Origin: a bacterium
GTDB taxonomy: Bacteria > Planctomycetota > UBA11346
Reading direction: 5' to 3'
Length of the DNA: 33,451 nucleotides
Assembly (NCBI GenBank): GCA_020049615.1
Contig: JAIFKN010000248.1
Coordinates: forward strand, 1 to 33,451
Below, one piece after another: positions 1 to 7,517 of the stretch (position 1 is its first letter; every line of letters begins with the position of its first letter). The notes beneath the pieces were generated by a model that worked only from the letters and a program-made list of their open reading frames with translations, had not been told where the DNA came from and made no database searches. The position numbers and the translations under genes were made by a program.

Positions 1-745
1 TCCGTTCTCCTCCGAGCGTGGCGATGAGGATCCAGCGGCCGCCGTCGGCCATGCGGGCGAGGTGGGGGCCGAGGTCCGCACCGCCGACGCAGTCGAGGGC
101 GACGGCAACCGGTCGTCCCTCCCCGGCGCAGGCGTCCATCGCGGCCCCAAGATCCTCGCAGCGGCGATCCACCACCAGGTCGGCTCCCAGCTGGCGCACG
201 GCCTGCGCCTTGGCCGGACCGGAGACGGTGGTGAGGACGCGCGCCCCGAGCAGCTTGGCGAGCTGGATGGCGGCGATGCCGACTCCGCTGGCGCCGGCCT
301 GGATCAGCACCGTCTCGCCGGGCTGCAGTCCGGCTTCCACCACCAGATCGAGGTAGGCCGTGGCGAAGACCTCGGGCAGCGATGCCGCCTCGGACATGCC
401 CAGGCCAGCCGGTATGGGCAGCAGGAGTTCAGGCCGAGTGGCGACGGCCTCGGCATATCCGCCGCCCGCCAGCAAGGCGCAGGCCCGATCGCCTGTCTGC
501 CAGGGCCGGCCGCCTAGACCGGTCGGGGCGTCGGGACCGACCCAGGTGACGATGCCAGCCGCTTCGAGCCCCATCCACGGCGGCGCTCCGGGCGGCGGCG
601 GGTATTTACCGGCCCGCTGCAGCAGGTCGGCGCGATTCACCGCCGCAGCATGGATTTCAAGCAGGATCTCGTCAGAACGCGGCACGGGATCCGCGACCAC
701 GCTCCAGCGCATGGCCCCATCCCCATCGACCAGCATCGCATGCAT
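1..745 (-). CDS. Zinc-independent quinone oxidoreductase-like MDR protein (partial, C-terminus off the window)
   Basis: This gene encodes a medium-chain dehydrogenase/reductase of the NADPH:quinone reductase (PIG3-like) type, probably reducing quinones or enones in the cytoplasm. The first 248 residues are visible; family members have about 325, so about 75 lie outside. The N-terminal GroES-like part carries RADLLQRAGKYPPPPGAP, typical of this branch, and no catalytic zinc cysteines are seen. The Rossmann part has AGASGVGIAAIQLAK, the AxxGxxG-type NADPH loop, followed by a conserved LDCVGG segment. The start at 745 is set by an AGGAGG ribosome site 5 bases upstream. The gene follows the SDR stop by 25 bases, so it is the third gene of a minus-strand operon. 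The substrate cannot be told from sequence. Confidence 0.85.
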   Translation of the reverse strand, partial: MHAMLVDGDGAMRWSVVADPVPRSDEILLEIHAAAVNRADLLQRAGKYPPPPGAPPWMGLEAAGIVTWVGPDAPTGLGGRPWQTGDRACALLAGGGYAEAVATRPELLLPIPAGLGMSEAASLPEVFATAYLDLVVEAGLQPGETVLIQAGASGVGIAAIQLAKLLGARVLTTVSGPAKAQAVRQLGADLVVDRRCEDLGAAMDACAGEGRPVAVALDCVGGADLGPHLARMADGGRWILIATLGGER

Positions 746-770
746 ACGCGCCTCCTGCCGGGATCGCCGG

Positions 771-1517
771 TCAATCGCCCTTGAGTCCGAGACTGCGCCC
801 GCCATCCACGACATGGTTCTGCCCCGTGATGTATCCGGCCTCGTCCGAGCAGAGGAAGGCGACGATGCCGGCGACATCCGCCGGTGCGCAGACCGTGCCC
901 AGGCACGAGTGGCGCTCGCCGAACCCCGGATCGACCGCACCGCGCGGCACCTGGCCGGGTGAGACGCAGTTCACGGTGATGCCATGGCGCCCGACCTCGA
1001 GGGCCAGCGATTTCGACAAGGCGATCACTCCGCCCTTGGCCGCGGCGTAGTCGACGCACCGCTGCTTGCCCTGGAGCCCGATGATGGAGGCGATGTTGAC
1101 GATGCGGCCACGTTTCTGCTCGATCATCGGTCCGATCGCGGAGCGGATGGAGTTCAGGACGCCCCGCAGGTTGACGTCGATGACCCAGTCCGTCGTGGCA
1201 GGGACCGATTCGTGGAACAGCGTCATGCGTTCGCGAGCACTCCCGCCGGCGCAGTTGACCAGGATGTCGATGCGTCCGAGCGCCTGCAGGGCGGCGTCGG
1301 CGAGCCGTTGGGTGGATGCGGCATCCCGGACATCGACCTGGATGGCGACCGATTGCACGCCTTTGGCCTTGAGCAGCGCGCAGGTCTCTGTCGCCGTGGC
1401 CAGATCGAAATCGGCTACGGCGATGGAGACGCCCTCGTCGGCGAGCCGCAGGGCTATGGCCTTGCCGATAGCGCCGCCTCCGCCGGTGACGATCGCGGTG
1501 GTGCAGGACATCTTCAT
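771..1517 (-). CDS. Short-chain dehydrogenase/reductase (classical SDR)
   Basis: This is a cytoplasmic NAD(P)-dependent oxidoreductase of 248 residues, the normal length for a classical SDR. The cofactor loop TGGGGAIG is at residues 11-18. VNCAGG (88-92) stands where the NNAG motif usually is. The catalytic tetrad is complete: Asn116, Ser144, Tyr157 and Lys161 (YAAAK). The C-terminal GYITGQNHVVDGG is the usual ending of FabG/glucose-dehydrogenase-like members. The start is supported by GGAGG six bases upstream. It overlaps the upstream Gfo/Idh/MocA gene by the four bases ATGA, so the two are probably translationally coupled. The pairing with a sugar dehydrogenase suggests polyol, sugar or sugar-acid oxidation, but the substrate is inference only. 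Confidence 0.9.
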   Translation of the reverse strand: MKMSCTTAIVTGGGGAIGKAIALRLADEGVSIAVADFDLATATETCALLKAKGVQSVAIQVDVRDAASTQRLADAALQALGRIDILVNCAGGSARERMTLFHESVPATTDWVIDVNLRGVLNSIRSAIGPMIEQKRGRIVNIASIIGLQGKQRCVDYAAAKGGVIALSKSLALEVGRHGITVNCVSPGQVPRGAVDPGFGERHSCLGTVCAPADVAGIVAFLCSDEAGYITGQNHVVDGGRSLGLKGD

Positions 1518-2572
1518 GGGAGGCCTCCGTGGTCGGCGATGCCGGCGGGATAGCCGCAGGCTTGCAGCAGGCAGTCGTGCAGCATGAGCTCGTGCTCCGG
1601 CGGCCAGGGATTGGCGATCTCGCCGCGCACCATGGCGGCGAACTCGCGGAGCTGGTCATCGTAGCGCCCGCCCATCACCGGGAACGCGATCTCGCTGCGA
1701 CCGGCGGGATGCGGGCCGCGCGGCTGCGCCAGGGTCAGGGTCAGGCGAGGCGGGACCGGCGCCTGGTGCACAGGCTCGATCGGACGCATCTCGATCGTCC
1801 CCTCGTCTCCGCAGATGACGAGGTGGCGCCGGTGGAATCCGTCCACTTCGACGACCGCGGTGCGGATGACGGCGGTCGCGCCGGGATAGGTCAGGATGGC
1901 CAAGCCGTTGTCATGCAGCCGGTCCAGTTCAGGGCGGGTGGCGCACTGGAACGGCACGATCCGTTCAGGTCTGCCCAGCATGGCAACGACCAGGTCGATC
2001 AGATGGCCGCCGAAGATGTACATGGCCCCGCCGTGGAACTGCGCCAGCCAGGCGCGGTACTCCGGACTGGCCATTCGGCTCATCACCGCATCGATTTCGA
2101 ATACCCGGCCTAGCCAGCCGTTGCGGACGGCTTCGATGCAGAAGCGCATCGCCGGATTGCAGCGGAACATGTAGCCCAGCTGGACCAGGAGGCCACGTTC
2201 GGACGCCTCAAGCAGCATCTCGCGGAAGGCGGGCAGCGATTCGCTGCCAGGCTTGTCCATGTGCACATGCTTGCCGGCCCTGAGGCAGCGCAGGGCGGTC
2301 GGCACCAGGTCGGGCACGTCGGTCTCGACCGCGATGGCCTGCACCTCGGCCATGCCCAGCAGTTGCGCCTCGTCGAGCCACGGCAGTCCCTGGTAGGCGG
2401 GATCCTCGCCGCGGCGGACGCGCCAGCCCGGATCAGGCTCGGCCACTCCGACCACCTCGAAGTCGGCGGTCAGCTTGCGCATGACACGCATCTGCTCCGA
2501 GCCGTGGTTGTGGCCGATCCCGATCTGACCGATGCGGATCGGACGCGGCGCACCTGGTTCGTTGTCGGGCAT
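1514..2572 (-). CDS. Gfo/Idh/MocA family oxidoreductase
   Basis: The product is a 352-residue NAD(P)-dependent dehydrogenase of the glucose-fructose oxidoreductase/inositol dehydrogenase family, which acts on sugars, inositols and related polyols. The N-terminal Rossmann fold begins with IRIGQIGIGHNHG (residues 12-24). HVHMDKP (102-108) matches the conserved EKP/DKP strand with the catalytic lysine, Lys107. FGGHLIDL (187-194) matches the family's substrate-site motif. An upstream extension of the frame to 2953 looks like non-coding shadow: it is composition-biased and overlaps the divergent pilin gene. ATG 2572 is therefore preferred, with AGGA 5 bases and GGAGG 11 bases ahead. It leads the minus-strand operon with the SDR and the MDR protein. 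Planctomycetes and relatives often carry many such paralogues, so the substrate cannot be assigned. Confidence 0.88.
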   Translation of the reverse strand: MPDNEPGAPRPIRIGQIGIGHNHGSEQMRVMRKLTADFEVVGVAEPDPGWRVRRGEDPAYQGLPWLDEAQLLGMAEVQAIAVETDVPDLVPTALRCLRAGKHVHMDKPGSESLPAFREMLLEASERGLLVQLGYMFRCNPAMRFCIEAVRNGWLGRVFEIDAVMSRMASPEYRAWLAQFHGGAMYIFGGHLIDLVVAMLGRPERIVPFQCATRPELDRLHDNGLAILTYPGATAVIRTAVVEVDGFHRRHLVICGDEGTIEMRPIEPVHQAPVPPRLTLTLAQPRGPHPAGRSEIAFPVMGGRYDDQLREFAAMVRGEIANPWPPEHELMLHDCLLQACGYPAGIADHGGLP

Positions 2573-2647
2573 GTCCGTCCTGGCCTCCGAGGGTAGGTCC
2601 GGACGCTGGCCCAGGAAGGCGCGAACCCAAGCCTGCCCGCAGGCTTC

Positions 2648-2663
2648 GCGTCTAGCTTTTCCG
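2648..2663 (-). promoter_or_regulatory. Candidate regulatory motif upstream of the Gfo/Idh/MocA operon
   Basis: Read on the minus strand this is CGGAAAAGCTAGACGC, ending 75 bases before the start codon at 2572. It is an AT-richer patch in a divergent intergenic region. It matches 15 of 16 bases with 14267-14282, also upstream of a minus-strand gene. Its CTAGACG core also occurs upstream of the GH42 gene. CTAG is rare in this window. It could be an operator or part of a promoter, and could serve either divergent gene; function is inferred from position only. Confidence 0.35.
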
Positions 2664-2713
2664 CCAGCGGGTTGCCGGGCGGGGATCGCAGCCCTAGCCT
2701 CCTCGCCGTGGCG

Positions 2714-3373
2714 ATGTCCCCAGCATGCGAATCCCTGCGGCTGCCACTGCGGAAGGTGGCGTTCACCACCGTAGAGCTGATCACCGTCATCGCCGTCTGC
2801 CTGATCCTGGCGGGGACGCTGCTGCCGGTGGTCGTGCTCATGGGCAACCGGGCCCGCATGCACCGGGCGCAGCAGACGGTCGAGCAGCTGGTGCTTGCGC
2901 TCGAGACCTATCGCACGCTCGATCCGCGTCGCCGCTACCCGCTGCATGTCCATCCGCCCGCCGTTTCGCTGTATGTCGCGGGTCCGGTGCCGGCATCGAC
3001 GATGAGCACTCAGCCGATGCCCCTGGCCAGGTCTCCTTTCCCAGATGTGGCGACTTCGCCGGCCTTGTTCGCCAGCGGTGGTGAGCGGGTCGGAGTCCTC
3101 GGCATGCTGGTCGACATGGGGCTGGGCCCGTCCGATCCGGTGGATGCGGATGGATGCCTCGTCGATCCGTGGTCGCGGCGCTGGAATTACCAGTTGATAC
3201 GGCCGACGGCTGCTGATCCGGGCATCACGGCCGACTGGAACTGGGATCCGGCCCTGGGGCGGGCTCGGGCCTGGAATCCGCTCGATGACTGCCCGGCTCC
3301 GTTCCCCTTCCTGTGGTCGTACGGGAAGGATGGTCGGGTCGACGATCCGGCCGGATGGGTGCGTCCGCGATGA
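2714..3373 (+). CDS. Type II secretion GspG-like pseudopilin with non-canonical leader
   Basis: This 219-residue protein is probably processed and assembled into a pilus-like fibre at the inner membrane. After a basic 16-residue leader comes FTTVELITV, with Glu at mature position 5, then a hydrophobic helix. The residue before the cleavage site is Ala, not the usual Gly. The C-terminal FLWSYGKDGRVDDPAGW resembles the SYGxDG calcium-binding end of GspG. The start is uncertain: TTG 2672 and GTG 2708 are in frame, and none of the three has a clear ribosome site. ATG 2714 gives the most normal leader. It is the first of six overlapping genes, and its TGA overlaps the next ATG. Confidence 0.8.
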   Translation: MSPACESLRLPLRKVAFTTVELITVIAVCLILAGTLLPVVVLMGNRARMHRAQQTVEQLVLALETYRTLDPRRRYPLHVHPPAVSLYVAGPVPASTMSTQPMPLARSPFPDVATSPALFASGGERVGVLGMLVDMGLGPSDPVDADGCLVDPWSRRWNYQLIRPTAADPGITADWNWDPALGRARAWNPLDDCPAPFPFLWSYGKDGRVDDPAGWVRPR

Positions 3374-4359
3374 ACCGCTGGCTATCCGGTCCCGGTTTCA
3401 CCCTGATCGAGCTCCTGGTCGTGCTCGGCATCATCGGGACGCTGCTCACGCTGGTCCTTCCCGTCGTCGGCATCGCCCGCCGGGCGGCGATGCGGGCGAA
3501 CACCGAGAACCTGATGCACAAGGTCGAGGTGGCGATCAGCGGCTTCAGGAACGATGTCGGCCATTTCCCCTGGTACGCCAGGCCCGCGGGCGACACCTCC
3601 TCACGTGCCATGCCGTGGGGCAATGAACTCGCCTATCGGCTCCACCATGAGATGAGCGATGCCGAGCGCTTCGCCCTCGCCGTGGACCGCCAGGCGGCAC
3701 AGGCTGCGTTCGCGGCCGGCGGTTCGCAGGACTGGACGGACAGCACGAGATCGTCGCAGATCGACCAGACCGGCGGCAACTGGAGCGGGACGGACGGCCA
3801 GCGGAATCAGCGCAGCTGCGCCATCATCCTCAACCGCCTGTCGGTGGAACGCGCCATCGTCGGCATCATGAGCGGCAACACCGCGATCGCCGGGGTCGCC
3901 AGGACGGGATCCGGTTGGGGGCCGGGATCGCCGGTGGTCAACGGCCCGGTCTCGCGCGGATTCTGCGCCGACTATCTCGGCAGCGATCTGCGGTCCGAGG
4001 ATTGCACCTACACCGGATCGGGCGCGTCGGCCACGCCGGCTGCCATCATCGACTTGTACAAGACGCCGCTGGTCTACGTCCACGGCCTGGCCAACGGCGT
4101 GACCGGCAACTTCCCGTTGCCGCTCTACATCGGCAACGGCCCACGGTTGAGCGCGGTGCATTTCGCCTTGTCGCCGCAGAGCCGCGGCATCACGGCATCC
4201 CTGGCCAGCGATGTGCGGGACACCGCCTCGCGGGCCTACCTGTCCAGCTACGAGCTGTGGTCCTGCGGACCGGACGGCGCCCTCCAGGCGCGTCGCAACG
4301 AGGCGCCGAACCGGGACAACATCCCCGCGGCGGGCTATCTGAAGGGGCTGGCCCCATGA
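3370..4359 (+). CDS. Prepilin-type N-terminal cleavage/methylation protein, GspG-like
   Basis: This is a 329-residue pseudopilin. A nine-residue leader ends in Gly, followed by [14 protein letters not shown], the canonical class III signal with Glu at mature position 5. The start at 3370 overlaps the preceding stop as ATGA and gives this textbook leader, so upstream in-frame codons are rejected. The globular part is longer than in ordinary GspG (about 140 residues). Its C-terminal end, YELWSCGPDGALQARRN, again resembles the GspG WSxGxDG tail, here followed by Asn and Asp residues. It is the second gene of the cassette and overlaps the third by four bases. Function as a fibre subunit or secretion-substrate carrier is inferred from family and context. 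Confidence 0.87.
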   Translation: MNRWLSGPGFTLIELLVVLGIIGTLLTLVLPVVGIARRAAMRANTENLMHKVEVAISGFRNDVGHFPWYARPAGDTSSRAMPWGNELAYRLHHEMSDAERFALAVDRQAAQAAFAAGGSQDWTDSTRSSQIDQTGGNWSGTDGQRNQRSCAIILNRLSVERAIVGIMSGNTAIAGVARTGSGWGPGSPVVNGPVSRGFCADYLGSDLRSEDCTYTGSGASATPAAIIDLYKTPLVYVHGLANGVTGNFPLPLYIGNGPRLSAVHFALSPQSRGITASLASDVRDTASRAYLSSYELWSCGPDGALQARRNEAPNRDNIPAAGYLKGLAP

Positions 4360-5960
4360 CCGTCGCGAGATCGGCCTTCACCCTGATCGAGCTGCTGACG
4401 GTGCTGGCCATTGTCGTCCTGATCTTCGGCATGACGCTGGGAGGCACGCAGTCGATCGATTCCGAGGAGGCCGTGCGCTCGGCGGCCGAGCAGTTCGCCT
4501 CGTCCTGCTCGCAGATGCGGGCGCGGGCCGTGGCGCAGCAGCGGCCGTTCGCCATCGCCATCAACATCCAGAACGATCCGGCCGGCAGCGGAGCCATCCT
4601 CAACAACCGCACCGGGGGCCACTGGTACCGTCCGATCGGTCCTGGCACCTGGTCGTTCAAGGGCGGGGCGCGGATTCTCACCGCCACGCCGACTGCGGAA
4701 TCGATCTACTACAGTACCTCGCTGACCTCGGACTGCGCGACCTTCGTCGACCTGATCGAGAAGCTGAAGTCGACCTGGATCGGTCCGCCGGTGGTGCTTC
4801 CGCCGGGCAAGGTGCGTTTCCTCGCCCTGGGCGACACCGACGAGGGTGCCCGGGTGCCGGGCGATATGAACGGGGGATACGGCTACACCAGCACCTATCC
4901 GCGTCCATGGTTCGGCTATTACGATCCGGTGCGCAAGACGCTCTACCCCTGGGGCGGCTACAATCCGGAACTGCATGCGAGCGAGCCGTGGCGCAGCTTC
5001 TCCGGCGCCTACGCGGCTCCAGCCTACACCGGCTTCTTCTACCAGGGCAGCGGACCGGCCCTGGCGGACTGCCGGCATGGAGACACCCGCACCTACGACA
5101 ATGACTGGAACGGCGACAAGGACACCAACGACACCTCGGCCACCTCAGGCCCCGAGGCCGGCTACGCGGTGTGGACGAAAGGCGAACCGCGGCCGCTGGT
5201 CAATGGCGATTGGCAGGACTTCACCATCATATTCCTCCCCGATGGCCGGATCTTCATCCCGCCGATGAAGACGAACCGCAAGCGCTTCTACGCCGGGCAG
5301 TACCGCTATGCCGCCAACAACACCGTGCTCGGGGCTTCGACCCTGCCGGGGCTCGGCAACGGCGTGCTCGACACGACGCGTCCCTGGGGCACCTATCGGG
5401 GGTACAGCAGCACGCTCGACCCGATGGGCTGGGGCGCCAACCGCAAGCATGTGTACAACAACTGCTACTCATCCATGGGTGCCTACGAGGATGGCCGGCA
5501 GCAGTTGGTGGAATGCAGCGAGGTGGTGCATTTCGAGGCGCACACCGGCGCCTACCGCATCACCTTCGCCCCCGACGCCAAGGTCGACGGCAACCGCTTC
5601 GAAACCGTGAGGCTGGCGATGGCGAGCATCTCGCCGATGTACCGCGTCGAACTGAGCCAGGAGGGCGGCATCCGCACCTTCCGCGTCAAGACCAGGCATG
5701 CCGATGACGATCTGACCAGCCAGCCCGGATTGTCGCCGTGGCCACCCGCCCCTGCGTTCTTCACCGATGCGTCAGCCTATACCAGCCTCATGGTCGGCCA
5801 TCGCTATGGTTGGCCGCACGATGCCAAAACCGTGGCCGGGACCAGTTTGAGTGGCCTCCTGGATTTCGTGAAGCCGAGCGACCTCGTTCCGCTCGGCCGC
5901 CCGATCATCGATACGGTCACGCCACGCATGCTCACCGACAAGATCTGGTGGTGGCAGTGA
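4356..5960 (+). CDS. Oversized GspH/FimU-like minor pseudopilin
   Basis: This 534-residue protein has a seven-residue leader ending in Ala, then FTLIELLTVLAIVVLIFG with Glu12 as the processed-position-5 glutamate. The segment after the helix (EEAVRSAAEQFASSCSQMRA) looks like GspH/FimU, where a helix of small residues leads into a beta domain. Those families have about 160-200 residues, so roughly 330 extra residues are present, rich in Tyr, Trp, Gly and Asn. Residues 248-259 (DNDWNGDKDTND) form an acidic loop like EF-hand or thrombospondin-type calcium sites. The start overlaps the preceding stop as ATGA. I infer a tip or minor subunit with a large exposed domain; the fold of the extra domain is not recognised. 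Confidence 0.83.
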   Translation: MTVARSAFTLIELLTVLAIVVLIFGMTLGGTQSIDSEEAVRSAAEQFASSCSQMRARAVAQQRPFAIAINIQNDPAGSGAILNNRTGGHWYRPIGPGTWSFKGGARILTATPTAESIYYSTSLTSDCATFVDLIEKLKSTWIGPPVVLPPGKVRFLALGDTDEGARVPGDMNGGYGYTSTYPRPWFGYYDPVRKTLYPWGGYNPELHASEPWRSFSGAYAAPAYTGFFYQGSGPALADCRHGDTRTYDNDWNGDKDTNDTSATSGPEAGYAVWTKGEPRPLVNGDWQDFTIIFLPDGRIFIPPMKTNRKRFYAGQYRYAANNTVLGASTLPGLGNGVLDTTRPWGTYRGYSSTLDPMGWGANRKHVYNNCYSSMGAYEDGRQQLVECSEVVHFEAHTGAYRITFAPDAKVDGNRFETVRLAMASISPMYRVELSQEGGIRTFRVKTRHADDDLTSQPGLSPWPPAPAFFTDASAYTSLMVGHRYGWPHDAKTVAGTSLSGLLDFVKPSDLVPLGRPIIDTVTPRMLTDKIWWWQ

Positions 5961-6385
5961 ACGCGCGCGCAGCGTCCCCGGCCAATCGCGCCCTCACCTT
6001 CATCGAGGTGCTGCTGTGCCTCCTGGTTCTGGGTCTGGGGATGCTGTCCGCCATCGCCTTGGCCCGCTACGGCACGTCGCTCGCCCAGCAGTCGATCGCT
6101 GACAGCCTCGCCTGGCCGACGGCGGCCAGCGTGATGTGCAACGCGCGTCAAGATGAGCTGGGCGCAGGGTGCGTGCTGGACTGGACGAAGACCGGATCGG
6201 TGTGGAGCGGCTACGTCAACGGCCTGTATGTGAAGCGGACCCTGTCCGATCCGGTCGATCCGGTGGATGCTGCGGGCCAGCCGCTCGGGGTGCATTACCG
6301 CACCGTCACGGTGGACGTCTACCCCAGCGCCGAATCGGGCCGGCCGGTCCGGTTCAGGGAGCGGATGGTGTTCCATGACCGGTGA
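5957..6385 (+). CDS. GspI/PilV-like minor pseudopilin
   Basis: This 142-residue protein begins at GTG 5957, which overlaps the previous stop as GTGA. A twelve-residue leader ends in Ala and is followed by LTFIEVLLCLLVLGLG, with Glu17 at mature position 5. TFIEVL with a leucine-rich helix and the downstream ALARYGTSLAQQS are typical of GspI/PilV/type IV modification proteins, which are normally 120-150 residues, so this one is of standard size. It lies between the H-like and J-like genes, the same place GspI holds in type II secretion operons. GspI with GspJ and GspK forms the pseudopilus tip in characterised systems; that role here is inference. Confidence 0.83.
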   Translation: MNARAASPANRALTFIEVLLCLLVLGLGMLSAIALARYGTSLAQQSIADSLAWPTAASVMCNARQDELGAGCVLDWTKTGSVWSGYVNGLYVKRTLSDPVDPVDAAGQPLGVHYRTVTVDVYPSAESGRPVRFRERMVFHDR

Positions 6386-7517
6386 ATCCAGCATGCGTGG
6401 CTTCACCTTGATCGAAGTCATGGTGTCGTTGTCCCTTTCGATGCTGATGCTCAGCCTCGCCTGGTCGGGGTTCATCCAGATGCGCAAGGCGGTCCATAGC
6501 AACCAGGCGCGGGCGTTCATGGCGCTCGAGTCCTCGACCCTCTATCGCCGGATGGAGCATGATGTCGCCGCCACCGTTCCGGGGGTGCAGATGCGGCTCG
6601 AATCCCTGGCGGATCTGGACGCCCAGTATGGCGGGGCGCGCGCGGTCAGGCTCATCGCCATGCGGGAGCAGGCGTCGATGTATCCGAATGGCGGTCAGGA
6701 TGTCGTCATCTGGGGGCGGGACCAGCCGGCTGGAGCGGTCTGGTACTGCTGGGAATGGCGGCCGCCGACCGTGGCCGAGATCGCCGAGGCCGCGGCCCGT
6801 GGCGGCAAGGCGACCGGATCGATCTGGCATGCGACGTCCTCGGCGCAACGCCGCGGTCACCAGTACGATCTGTTCGTATCGGCCGCGGACGGGACGCCGC
6901 AGGCCAAGTCGTCGGTGACCTTCGAGCAGATGGTCGCCTTCCGCCGGTCCCGGCTGCGCACCGATCTGGACGACAACGACCTGCGCCTGCTCGAGGGCTG
7001 GCCATTGCACGGCCAGAGGGCCTACGACCGGGTGACCGGCACGACGAGGCCACTCACCGTCGATGGCGATCGCACCGACCTGATGCGTCAGCGGGGATTC
7101 GTCGAGCAGAACGTGCTGTCGTGCTCGATCGGCTGGATCGACCATCAGGGCTACCTGACCAGGGCGACCGCAGCCGGCGTCACTGTGCTCGATCCGTCCG
7201 GATCGGTCGTCCCCCATCCGGGTCAGGCGCATTGGAATGCGGAGGTCCGCATCGTCGACGGTCTGTGGCGGGACGGACGGACCACCGGCAGCCCGGATGG
7301 CCTCGCCTCGGCTGGCGACCGGGTGGCAGCCCAGGCAGCGCCGCCGGACGAGGGAGACATCGGCCTCGGCCCGACGACGGTGCAGAACTGCGTCCAGGCC
7401 CGGCCGGCCGTGGTCTTCGTCAACTTCGTCCTCTACGATCCACGATCGCGCACCGAGGCTGCCTATGCCTTCTCGATGCAGGCCACCATCACCTCTCCGG
7501 CCAGCGGCAACCTGTGA
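6375..7517 (+). CDS. GspJ/PilW-like minor pseudopilin
   Basis: This is a 380-residue protein with a nine-residue leader ending in Gly and then FTLIEVMVSLSLSMLMLSLAW (Glu14 at mature position 5). The pattern and the following helix with many Met/Ser residues fit GspJ/PilW. Typical GspJ is about 200 residues, so this one is nearly doubled. ATG 6375 overlaps the preceding gene by 11 bases; ATG 6393 is an alternative that leaves only a three-residue leader. Cysteines in VWYCWEW and VLSCSIGW may pair outside the cytoplasm. The last bases overlap the next gene as GTGA. It probably belongs to the pseudopilus tip complex with the flanking genes. Confidence 0.83.
   Translation: MTGESSMRGFTLIEVMVSLSLSMLMLSLAWSGFIQMRKAVHSNQARAFMALESSTLYRRMEHDVAATVPGVQMRLESLADLDAQYGGARAVRLIAMREQASMYPNGGQDVVIWGRDQPAGAVWYCWEWRPPTVAEIAEAAARGGKATGSIWHATSSAQRRGHQYDLFVSAADGTPQAKSSVTFEQMVAFRRSRLRTDLDDNDLRLLEGWPLHGQRAYDRVTGTTRPLTVDGDRTDLMRQRGFVEQNVLSCSIGWIDHQGYLTRATAAGVTVLDPSGSVVPHPGQAHWNAEVRIVDGLWRDGRTTGSPDGLASAGDRVAAQAAPPDEGDIGLGPTTVQNCVQARPAVVFVNFVLYDPRSRTEAAYAFSMQATITSPASGNL

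Noticed and set aside
2573..2953. N-terminal extension of the Gfo/Idh/MocA frame by 127 codons
   Set aside because: The extension is Arg/Gln/His-rich, lacks family similarity, and overlaps the start of the divergent pseudopilin. ATG 2572 begins just before the Rossmann motif.
6246..6268. Short tandem repeat of GATCCGGTC within the I-like pseudopilin gene
   Set aside because: It encodes a simple Asp-Pro-Val repeat, is only two units long, and shows no sign of length variation or mobility.
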